Shown here piece by piece: positions 17,281 through 22,343 of a DNA stretch of 24,034 nt; positions within the stretch are counted from its first letter, which is position 1; each line of letters opens with the position of its first letter. Made by a program: the position numbers and the translations under genes. Under the pieces are notes generated by a model. The model saw only the letters and a list, made by a program, of their open reading frames with translations. It was not told where the DNA came from and ran no database searches. This stretch comes from a virus: positions 1 to 24,034 of the IMG/VR virus record IMGVR_UViG_3300030450_000473; one strand, 5' to 3'.

Positions 17281-17915
17281 TAACGTCTCAGCATTTGATA
17301 AGGTTTATAAGATTGATAAGATGAATCATCAGGCCAACCAAAGATGGTGTGATCTCCTTGTTGACATTCATACTCCATACATGCAGCTCGTGCTTGTAAT
17401 TCATATGTAGATAACATTTGCTGTAATTGTGGGTTCTGAACTAATTGTACAGCTGCTCTACCTGAAGCTTTATATATAATATAACGTTGGAAGGGTGCTG
17501 GTATATCTTCAAAACTAAGTAACCTTACTTTATTTACATAGAAATAATCATCATCAGGAAATGCAAAGGTATGATTTACTCTATCATAAAGTTTCCATTT
17601 ATCACTATCAGAGCTATCTTTTCTTCTTACAAAATCACGGGTACGATCATGTCCGTCCTCCATATCTATACGCATTACATCAGCATCAATAACTATATTG
17701 TCACTTGAATCTGTTGTTTCTTTGATATGATATTCTATATTAAATGTCCAGCCTTCATTTTGAACATCCTGATTACATTCTTTTAGTATATTATATACAA
17801 AAGATATCTCTGGATTAGTATGATCGATTGATGAAACTGGAGCTTGACCAATGCTACCCAAGATTGCATTCACAGCGGATAGTTCGGTATCGATGGTTAC
17901 AGTCGTGGTAGTCAT
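17280..17915 (-). CDS. Tail tubular protein A, T7 gp11-like adaptor
   Basis: This 211-aa protein matches T7 gp11 in length (196 aa) and in position between capsid and gp12. The N-terminus has TIDTELSAVNAILGSIGQAP, the start typical of gp11 gatekeeper or adaptor proteins. Then comes VYNILKECNQDVQNEGWTFN, and a C-terminal part IPAPFQRYIIYKASGRAAVQ. The adaptor ring joins the portal to the nozzle. Transcription enters through the strong terminator just upstream, so its expression needs read-through or a separate promoter. The ATG lies 27 nt after the terminator stem and has no Shine-Dalgarno. Confidence 0.95.
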   Translation of the reverse strand: MTTTTVTIDTELSAVNAILGSIGQAPVSSIDHTNPEISFVYNILKECNQDVQNEGWTFNIEYHIKETTDSSDNIVIDADVMRIDMEDGHDRTRDFVRRKDSSDSDKWKLYDRVNHTFAFPDDDYFYVNKVRLLSFEDIPAPFQRYIIYKASGRAAVQLVQNPQLQQMLSTYELQARAACMEYECQQGDHTIFGWPDDSSYQSYKPYQMLRR

Positions 17916-17934
17916 AGGTATAAATATTTGTGAA

Positions 17935-17965
17935 TAAAAAAAAGGGAGGTACGGGGACCCCCCTT
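17935..17965 (-). terminator. Intrinsic terminator between head and tail genes
   Basis: On the minus strand an 8-bp stem AAGGGGGG / CCTCCCTT (one G-U pair) closes an 8-nt loop at 17942-17965 and runs straight into an uninterrupted T tract (A tract 17935-17943 on the plus strand). This is a textbook rho-independent terminator, located 7 nt after the 65-aa gene and 20 nt before tail tube A. Confidence 0.9.
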
Positions 17966-17971
17966 ATTGAG

Positions 17972-18169
17972 TTAAGTATACTGCCCAGCAACTGTAGCGC
18001 AGGTATCAGTTACGCCTGATCCGCCTACGGTTGCATATGCTAGTCTTAAATTTTTAGTGGTAGACGCGACAGCTGATGCGCTGCCTCCGCCACTTGTATC
18101 AGATGGTGAGAGACGAGTCTCTGTTCCTTGACAGGAACCGTACTCACCAACTGCTGTTGGAGCTGCCAT
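17972..18169 (-). CDS. Small hypothetical protein (65 aa)
   Basis: This 65-aa protein is Ser/Thr/Gly/Ala-rich, has a pair of Cys (residues 13 and 56) and no membrane segment: MAAPTAVGEYGSCQ at the start and GGSGVTDTCATVAGQYT at the end. It has an A/T-only leader and starts 13 nt after the 55-aa ORF. I do not recognise it. Its place directly downstream of the capsid gene, before a terminator, suggests production at capsid-like levels. A minor head protein or decoration is conceivable, but there is no direct evidence. It resembles no T7 gene at this position. Confidence 0.65.
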   Translation of the reverse strand: MAAPTAVGEYGSCQGTETRLSPSDTSGGGSASAVASTTKNLRLAYATVGGSGVTDTCATVAGQYT

Positions 18170-18182
18170 AATATTTTATTAG

Positions 18183-18350
18183 TTAAGAAACTGTTCCTAT
18201 GTTAGCAGGGCTCAAATGCTTCCGACCATACTCTAAAGGAGTAGGAGGGTTCTTAGTGACTGATTGATCAACTTGACCAATGCCACTAAGACTTGCACCG
18301 TTCCCCTTAACTCTAGTAATAGTTGTAGATGTTCCAGGGTTAAGTGACAT
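18183..18350 (-). CDS. Small hypothetical protein (55 aa) after the capsid gene
   Basis: This ORF begins two bases after the capsid stop (start MSLNPGTSTTITRVKGNGAS, end KHLSPANIGTVS). It fills what would otherwise be a 180-nt gap between capsid and the next gene, in the same direction and with the same A/T-rich leader (TAATTATG). The composition is Ser/Thr/Gly/Pro-rich with a few basic residues and no TM segment. I do not recognise the family. Tight spacing and the lack of any alternative use for this interval are the main support. It could be a small head or head-tail protein. Confidence 0.6.
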   Translation of the reverse strand: MSLNPGTSTTITRVKGNGASLSGIGQVDQSVTKNPPTPLEYGRKHLSPANIGTVS

Positions 18351-18352
18351 AA

Positions 18353-19369
18353 TTAGCTACGTGCAGAAGTTAGTTCAATGGCACCTGCAGGGTTGAGTGT
18401 TCCACAGCCCATTGCGAGGCGTCCTACGAGTACATCACCTTGATACAGTACGGATACGTCGCCACCTGTGACTTGGACTTGAGGTCCAATTGCTTCAACA
18501 ATACCAGCAGCATCGCGCTGATAGATGAGTCCACAGTGAGTAGAGAAGTCTCCATTGTAACTGTTATTCTCACCAGATACTGGGTTAACAGTACCAGCCA
18601 AGAATGGAAGGTTGTTAGAACGCTTAATAGAAATACCTGCGATTTCAACTAGACCTTCACCAGAGTTAAGGTTACCTTGTGAGTTACCATAGTCTCTGTT
18701 TAGGATGTTAGAAGAAACCTGAGATACAAGAGCGTAGTATTGACGTGGGTTTAGTACGGCTGTACGTCCTGTCTTAGGAAGGTTCTTTTCGTCAAGAACT
18801 GCAGCAGCTTCAAAGAAAGCGTCCACTAGTGCTTGAGCATTGTACTCCTTAGTCACACCAAGTTCGATGGTTGTACCACCTGGCTCAGGTCCTGGAGATG
18901 CAGTGATAGGATGAGCTTCCCTTGCAGCTAGTGCAATTGTACGGAAGACTTTCTTATCATAAGCCTCAGCTAGAGCGTGACCGATCTTAGCGGAGATCTC
19001 GGATCTTAGAGAGTAGTGTGCAAGAGTTTCATCTAGATCATAAACGAACGCAGAGCTGATCAGAAGGTCATCGCACTGGATGGTCTTCTCAGCTACTGGA
19101 GGATCGCCTGATCCAAGTATAGGTTCACCAGGAGTATGGTAAGCCGCTTGCATGCGTCCCGTGAAGATGAACTGTAGTGATTTACCGTTCTTCAGGGTAC
19201 GTCTTTGTACTGTTTCACGTGCGATTGTTGCGCTTTCATACGCCTTAAACAATTCACCACTGAACAGTTTCAAATAGGTTGCGTACTTGGTATCATATGC
19301 AACTGAACCGGCGGTGTTTGAAGCCGCCTTATTCAGTGCACCGAGTACTGACTGTGTGGCATTAGCCAT
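18353..19369 (-). CDS. Major capsid protein, T7 gp10-like
   Basis: This 338-aa protein matches the T7 major capsid (345 aa) in length and in features: MANATQSVLGALNKAAS, then YLKLFSGELFKAYESATIAR (N-arm and E-loop), RTLKNGKSLQFIFTGRMQAA, EPILGSGDPPVAEKTIQCDD, SAFVYDLDETLAHYSLRSEI in the spine helix region, and RTAVLNPRQYYALV in the P-domain. It forms the HK97-fold shell over the scaffold. There is no sign of a second, frameshifted product as with T7 10B: the stop is followed by the next gene. The ATG has no Shine-Dalgarno (AATATAATGG) and follows a 172-nt structured non-coding leader. Confidence 0.97.
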   Translation of the reverse strand: MANATQSVLGALNKAASNTAGSVAYDTKYATYLKLFSGELFKAYESATIARETVQRRTLKNGKSLQFIFTGRMQAAYHTPGEPILGSGDPPVAEKTIQCDDLLISSAFVYDLDETLAHYSLRSEISAKIGHALAEAYDKKVFRTIALAAREAHPITASPGPEPGGTTIELGVTKEYNAQALVDAFFEAAAVLDEKNLPKTGRTAVLNPRQYYALVSQVSSNILNRDYGNSQGNLNSGEGLVEIAGISIKRSNNLPFLAGTVNPVSGENNSYNGDFSTHCGLIYQRDAAGIVEAIGPQVQVTGGDVSVLYQGDVLVGRLAMGCGTLNPAGAIELTSARS

Positions 19370-19541
19370 TATATTAAAGAGTTTGTATGTGTTTACAGAC
19401 TCTCAACGTTGAGAAAATTTTTTCGAATATATGTTGTGGTCTATCCCACCGTCTAGACAGCTTAAGGGTATCCTCGTAAGGGCCGAAAGCCAAAGGAAAG
19501 GAGGTCCGACACTGAGGTGCCTCCAGTCCGAAGTAGTTAAT
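19370..19541 (-). promoter_or_regulatory. Non-coding, structured leader upstream of the capsid gene
   Basis: This 172-nt interval has no ATG-started minus-strand ORF. It contains a perfect 14-bp palindrome TCTCAACGTTGAGA (19401-19414), 31 nt upstream of the capsid ATG. It also has a GTCTA/TAGAC stem near 19435-19460. At 19500-19531 there are two mutually exclusive stems: ACTGGAG with CTCAGT (19511-19527), and GGAGG with CCTCC (19500-19524), the latter followed by a T-rich run. This may be a terminator or antiterminator for the 182-aa transcript, a promoter leader, or an mRNA processing site. The role is inferred. Confidence 0.55.
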
Positions 19542-20090
19542 TTACCACTTCTTATATACAATATTAGAACCAGCTAATAGATGGGTACCAGATCCAGTAC
19601 CTGTAATCAATGCAGCTTGGAAAACTAAGCTACTCTTTGTAGCAGCAGTAACTAGAACATTGAATTCTACACCTAAGAATAGGCCACTAGTATCAGCTCC
19701 AACATCAACTGTAATGACTTCGCCTTCACCGTCTACTGAATAAGTACCAGTACCTTCGATGTTAGCAGCAGCTGGAGTATCAGCAGCAGTTGATTCTTCT
19801 GCACGTGCGGTTACGTCTGTGTAGATAGTTGATGCAACAGCTGTTGAGCCATCAGATTGGGCTAAAGTAGCAACTCTAAACTTAAGTTCATTAGTATTAT
19901 CTGAATCATACCAGATAGTATACTTACCCATTATTCTTTCATAGCCACCAAGAGGTATGCTAAGAGCAGATTGGGTTGCTAAAGTAGTGTTGGCTAAATC
20001 AGATCCATCATTTGCTAAGATCTTTTGTTTGAAACCTTCAGCAGAATGTACGACTGTTCCATATGTCGTATTGTTATAAAAAGGAGCCAT
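19542..20090 (-). CDS. Hypothetical protein upstream of the capsid gene (182 aa)
   Basis: I do not recognise this 182-aa protein. It looks all-beta: alternating Thr/Val/Ser/Gly segments, very few basic residues, no signal peptide, no TM helix. The start (MAPFYNNTTYGTVVHSAEGF) has an A/T-only leader (TTTTTATTATGG). The C-terminal half, with GVEFNVLVTAATKSSLVFQA and ending in SNIVYKKW, reads as beta strands. It forms its own unit, bracketed by a terminator upstream and the capsid leader downstream. The predicted fold and adjacency to the capsid gene would suit a capsid decoration, knob or fibre-like protein, but that is inference. Confidence 0.75.
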   Translation of the reverse strand: MAPFYNNTTYGTVVHSAEGFKQKILANDGSDLANTTLATQSALSIPLGGYERIMGKYTIWYDSDNTNELKFRVATLAQSDGSTAVASTIYTDVTARAEESTAADTPAAANIEGTGTYSVDGEGEVITVDVGADTSGLFLGVEFNVLVTAATKSSLVFQAALITGTGSGTHLLAGSNIVYKKW

Positions 20091-20215
20091 AATAAAAAGT
20101 TATTAAGATATTGACCTCACGTAGTTCCGCTACGTAAGACGTTAATAGTTTTGCGTGGTTGCGCACGGTGTACAATCTCTACAGTGTTTATGTTCATACA
20201 TATGTAGAGACTCTA
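20091..20215 (-). promoter_or_regulatory. Intergenic region with palindromes, likely promoter/leader of 182-aa gene
   Basis: The region holds no gene. It has a 15-nt palindrome TGTAGAGACTCTACA (20203-20217) whose half-site recurs as TCTCTACA at 20176-20183, giving three copies of the same half-site within 42 nt. A second hairpin, ACGTAG with CTACGT around a 5-nt loop, lies at 20119-20135 in the leader of the 182-aa gene. This lies just after a terminator, so transcription must restart here if the gene is expressed independently. I cannot assign a promoter consensus with confidence. Confidence 0.5.
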
Positions 20216-20258
20216 CAAAAGTTAAGAAACCCATGAGCAGAAAAACTACTGCCCATGG
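20216..20258 (-). terminator. Intrinsic terminator after the hli-psbA-barrel unit
   Basis: On the minus strand a 10-bp stem CCATGGGCAG / CTGCTCATGG (one G-U pair) around an 8-nt loop is formed by 20231-20258. It is followed by a moderately T-rich run, GTTTCTTAACTTTTG. It sits 17 nt downstream of the barrel-like gene. Confidence 0.75.
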
Positions 20259-20275
20259 AGAATCAATATACTTCA

Positions 20276-20638
20276 TTAGAAGCTATACTTGGTGCCGATT
20301 TTTGTAGCCCAACTGTTATCGACATTACCGTCATTAGTTTGGACTGCAAGTTCTCCGTAGAAATCAAGCTTTTCTGTAGCTGCTACGGATGCACCAACTT
20401 TACCTGACACCTGAGTATCAGTATCGGCTGCGCCATCTGTTGCTACTATAGCTGGCCCGCCTTGAACATAATATCCAAAGCCATCATTTCCACCTTCGTA
20501 ACCTACATGAAGGTCGGTAGTGGAGCTTGTATAATCAGACCCTGTGTAAGAGCCGTTGTTCTCCACGTTCACGTAAACTCCTGCGAAAGCCGGAGCGGCA
20601 AAGAATGTGGAAGCGAGCGCTAGTGCTAATCTTTTCAT
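20276..20638 (-). CDS. Secreted small outer-membrane beta-barrel-like protein
   Basis: This 120-aa protein has a clear signal peptide (MKRLALALASTFFAAPAFA, cut after residue 19). About 101 mature residues follow in alternating beta-strand patterns: VYVNVENNGSYTGSDYTSST, DLHVGYEGGNDGFGYYVQGG, QVSGKVGASVAATEKLDFYG, and a last strand ending in TKIGTKYSF. The terminal aromatic Phe in a strand is the classic signal recognised by the BAM machinery. The size suits a minimal 8-stranded barrel of the OmpA/Opa type or a fragment of one. Similar proteins recur in cyanophages as far as I recall, without known function. A virion role is unlikely with a signal peptide, so it probably acts in the host envelope. 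It lies 9 nt after a tiny ORF and before a terminator. Confidence 0.8.
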   Translation of the reverse strand: MKRLALALASTFFAAPAFAGVYVNVENNGSYTGSDYTSSTTDLHVGYEGGNDGFGYYVQGGPAIVATDGAADTDTQVSGKVGASVAATEKLDFYGELAVQTNDGNVDNSWATKIGTKYSF

Positions 20639-20647
20639 TTAAATAAT

Positions 20648-20704
20648 TTAAGTTAGTTTCGTGTAAGGCACGCCGCGATACTTTAGTTGGATCTTTTTTT
20701 GCAT
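20648..20704 (-). CDS. Tiny DUF4278-like peptide (18 aa)
   Basis: The reading frame encodes MQKKIQLKYRGVPYTKLT and stop. The core LKYRGVxY is the signature of the DUF4278 domain found at the N-terminus of small cyanobacterial proteins. A good ribosome site, GGAG, lies 7 nt before the ATG. The stop is 9 nt before the barrel gene ATG, which itself lacks a Shine-Dalgarno, so the peptide could couple translation into it. The peptide is far shorter than usual DUF4278 proteins (often 50-100 aa), so it may be a mini-gene or a remnant. Confidence 0.55.
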   Translation of the reverse strand: MQKKIQLKYRGVPYTKLT

Positions 20705-20751
20705 TGATCTTCTCCATAGTACCACATCCCCGTTCCATGATGTGGTTTCAT
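20683..20751 (-). CDS. Possible 22-aa peptide overlapping the DUF4278-like ORF
   Basis: An ATG at 20751 opens a 22-codon frame (MKPHHGTGMWYYGEDQCKK and three further residues). Its Trp/Tyr/His-rich composition is unlike random frames here. It overlaps the DUF4278-like frame by 22 nt and lies over two inverted repeats, which partly explain its sequence. The Shine-Dalgarno is weak (GGGA). I list it as a possibility only. Confidence 0.2.
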   Translation of the reverse strand: MKPHHGTGMWYYGEDQCKKRSN

Positions 20752-20767
20752 GCGTTCCCAATGGGAA
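20722..20767. repeat. Two inverted repeats downstream of psbA
   Basis: CCACATC (20722-20728) and GATGTGG (20739-20745) form a 7-bp stem with a 10-nt loop. TTCCCA/TGGGAA (20755-20767) form a 6-bp palindrome with one central base. Neither has a T tract, so they look more like mRNA 3'-end stabilisers or operator-like sites than terminators. Confidence 0.6.
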
Positions 20768-20784
20768 TGAACGGACGCGGCGTA

Positions 20785-20820
20785 GTGAATTAGCCGAGGA
20801 CGAATTTTCGGGTCGGCTCT
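20785..20820 (-). repeat. Imperfect direct repeat, copy at psbA 3' end
   Basis: This 36-bp stretch matches 22055-22090 at 26 of 36 positions without gaps. It covers the last nine codons and stop of psbA. In both copies the arms GCCGA and TCGGC are conserved, so each can fold as a hairpin; at the psbA end the stem reaches 6 bp. Confidence 0.7.
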
Positions 20821-21845
20821 GCTGCTAGATCTAGTGGGAAGTTATGTGCATTTCTCTCATGCATTACTTCCATACCTAAGTTGGCTCTGTTTAAAACATC
20901 AGCCCATGTAGGTACTACTTTACCATTGGCATCTAAGATTGATTGGTTGAAATTAAATCCGTTAAGATTGAATGCCATAGTTGAGACTCCCATGGAGGTA
21001 AGCCATATGCAAACCACTGGCCAAGTAGCAAGGAAGAAATGAAGAGAACGAGAATTATTAAAGCTCGCATATTGAAAAATCAATCTACCAAAGTAACCGT
21101 GTGCAGCTACAATGTTGTACGTTTCTTCTTCTTGCCCGAACTTATAACCATAGTTCTGAGACTCAACGTCTGTTGTTTCTCGTGTAATAGAACTGGTGAC
21201 CAATGATCCATGCATAGCAGCGAACAAAGATCCACCAAATACCCCCGCAACTCCCAACATATGGAAAGGATGCATAAGGATATTATGTTCTGCTTGAAAG
21301 ACAAACATAAAGTTGAACGTTCCTGAGATTCCCAACGGCATACCGTCAGATAAACTTCCTTGCCCGAAAGGATATACCAGGAAGACTGCAAAGGCTGCAG
21401 ATACGGGCGCCGAATAAGCAACTGCTATCCAGGGTCTAGTTCCTAATCTATAACTCAGTTCCCATTGGCGTCCCATGTAGGCACAAATACCAATAAGGAA
21501 ATGGAATACAATTAGTTGATAAGGTCCTCCATTATATAACCACTCATCCATATTAGCTGCTTCCCAGATGGGATAGAAGTGCATACCGATAGCGTTGGAG
21601 GATGGTACAACAGCACCGGAAATGATGTTGTTACCGTATAGTAATGAACCTGCAACAGGTTCTCTTATCCCATCAATATCGACAGGAGGTGCAGCAATAA
21701 AAGCAATAATAAAACAAGTTGCTGCGGTTAGTAGTGCGGGGATCATGAGTACACCGAACCACCCCACATAGAGGCGGTTGTCGGTGCTAGTAACCCAGTC
21801 ACAAAAGCGGTTCCAATCGGACCTATCTAATGTGGCTGTTGTCAT
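20790..21845 (-). CDS. psbA: Photosystem II D1 reaction-centre protein
   Basis: This 351-aa protein is D1, the core subunit of photosystem II that is constantly turned over in the thylakoid. Standard residues are present with a minus-3 offset: Tyr158 (YZ, Y161), Asp167 (D170), His187 and His195 (H190, H198), His212 (H215), Ser261 (S264), His269 (H272), and His329, Glu330, Asp339 and Ala341 (H332, E333, D342, A344). The oxygen-evolving cluster, P680 and QB ligands therefore look intact. Gln127 equals position 130, the D1:1-like form. After Ala341 a 10-residue extension ([10 protein letters not shown]) replaces the roughly 16-residue cyanobacterial one. AGGAG lies upstream inside the hli end, and the hli stop abuts the ATG. 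No intron interrupts the frame. Phage D1 is thought to sustain photosynthesis during infection. Confidence 0.98.
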   Translation of the reverse strand: MTTATLDRSDWNRFCDWVTSTDNRLYVGWFGVLMIPALLTAATCFIIAFIAAPPVDIDGIREPVAGSLLYGNNIISGAVVPSSNAIGMHFYPIWEAANMDEWLYNGGPYQLIVFHFLIGICAYMGRQWELSYRLGTRPWIAVAYSAPVSAAFAVFLVYPFGQGSLSDGMPLGISGTFNFMFVFQAEHNILMHPFHMLGVAGVFGGSLFAAMHGSLVTSSITRETTDVESQNYGYKFGQEEETYNIVAAHGYFGRLIFQYASFNNSRSLHFFLATWPVVCIWLTSMGVSTMAFNLNGFNFNQSILDANGKVVPTWADVLNRANLGMEVMHERNAHNFPLDLAAEPTRKFVLG

Positions 21846-22031
21846 TTAAAAAACTCCTGGGATGATTTGACCTGTGAATATGTAAGAACCAAGGGCGGCA
21901 ATGAATCCAATCATAGCCATCTGACCGTTAACACGTTCAGCATTTTCGAAGTAGTCTACATCCATTACTTCTACTTGTGGTTCGGTGGCGTATCTATTGA
22001 AGCGTCCGCCTTGTTCTGTTGTGGTTGACAT
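21846..22031 (-). CDS. hli: High-light-inducible protein (Hlip), one-helix LHC-like
   Basis: This 61-aa protein has a polar N-terminus and a single chlorophyll-binding-type helix with AERVNGQMAMIGFIAALG, then TGQIIPGVF at the end, the usual Hlip terminus. Hlips bind pigment and protect photosystem II or its assembly intermediates in thylakoids. The LHC motif is normally ExxNGRxAM; here the Arg is Gln (residue 37), while Glu32 and Asn35 remain. Its stop directly abuts the psbA ATG, and hli-psbA form one transcript. It has no Shine-Dalgarno of its own; a 65-nt leader with a repeat copy precedes it. The gene pair is typical of T7-like cyanophages. Confidence 0.96.
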   Translation of the reverse strand: MSTTTEQGGRFNRYATEPQVEVMDVDYFENAERVNGQMAMIGFIAALGSYIFTGQIIPGVF

Positions 22032-22054
22032 TAGGATAAATAAAATAAGAGTGT

Positions 22055-22090
22055 GCGAATTGGCCGAGGATGATAGGTCAGGTCGGCACG
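22055..22090 (-). repeat. Imperfect direct repeat, copy upstream of hli
   Basis: This stretch matches the psbA 3'-end copy at 26 of 36 positions, with both GCCGA/TCGGC arms kept. It lies in the hli leader and is not coding: the psbA-aligned frame has a stop within it. Confidence 0.7.
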
Positions 22091-22096
22091 ATCAGT

Positions 22097-22153
22097 TTAT
22101 TTTTTAGGGGGTCTACCCTTCTTTGAACCGTAGGTTCCTTTTCCTTGTGGCAT
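22097..22153 (-). CDS. Tiny AT-hook-like basic peptide (18 aa)
   Basis: This ORF reads MPQGKGTYGSKKGRPPKK and stop. Its start overlaps the stop of the 62-aa gene as TAATG, so it is translationally coupled. The KKGRPPKK segment resembles an AT-hook (basic residues around a GRP core), which binds AT-rich minor grooves. I recall short GKGTYG...GRPxKK proteins from many marine phages, usually unannotated. The function is unknown; DNA binding is inferred from the motif. Confidence 0.7.
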   Translation of the reverse strand: MPQGKGTYGSKKGRPPKK

Positions 22154-22341
22154 TAGGGTGACTCTGCTCCAGCTACAGTACCATCAGTTGTATTACCAAC
22201 TACCTTACTGCACTGTGTCACTTGAGCAGCTTTTGTACCGTTGTCATTATAAGGTATGAACCAACGGTCACCAGTTGCATTGACTTTGTAATTTACCACC
22301 ATCGCATTTGCGCGTGCTGATGGATCATAAGCTTTTGACAT
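22153..22341 (-). CDS. Small hypothetical protein (62 aa) after scaffold
   Basis: This ORF starts 2 nt after the scaffold stop and overlaps the next tiny gene by one base. It has a polar, soluble composition with one Trp and no TM segment (start MSKAYDPSARANAMVVNYKV, middle GDRWFIPYNDNGTK, end GTVAGAESP). A single Cys is at residue 44. I do not recognise a family. Tight coupling to scaffold and the next ORF supports it being a real gene. It sits at the boundary between head genes and the hli-psbA island, so it could be either a morphogenesis accessory or part of the accessory set. Confidence 0.6.
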   Translation of the reverse strand: MSKAYDPSARANAMVVNYKVNATGDRWFIPYNDNGTKAAQVTQCSKVVGNTTDGTVAGAESP

Positions 22342-22343
22342 GA

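Noticed and set aside
18183-18360. T7 10B-type frameshift at the capsid end
   Set aside because: No slippery run is visible at the stop and a new ATG follows two bases later.
20535-20738. 67-aa minus-strand ORF over the barrel start and DUF4278-like peptide
   Set aside because: It runs out of frame through the signal peptide of a better supported gene, and its sequence is not protein-like.
21107-21421. 104-aa minus-strand ORF inside psbA
   Set aside because: It is an alternative frame of a gene whose D1 residues are fully conserved.
20790-21845. Self-splicing intron in psbA, as in some cyanophages
   Set aside because: The D1 frame is continuous and all motifs are in order.
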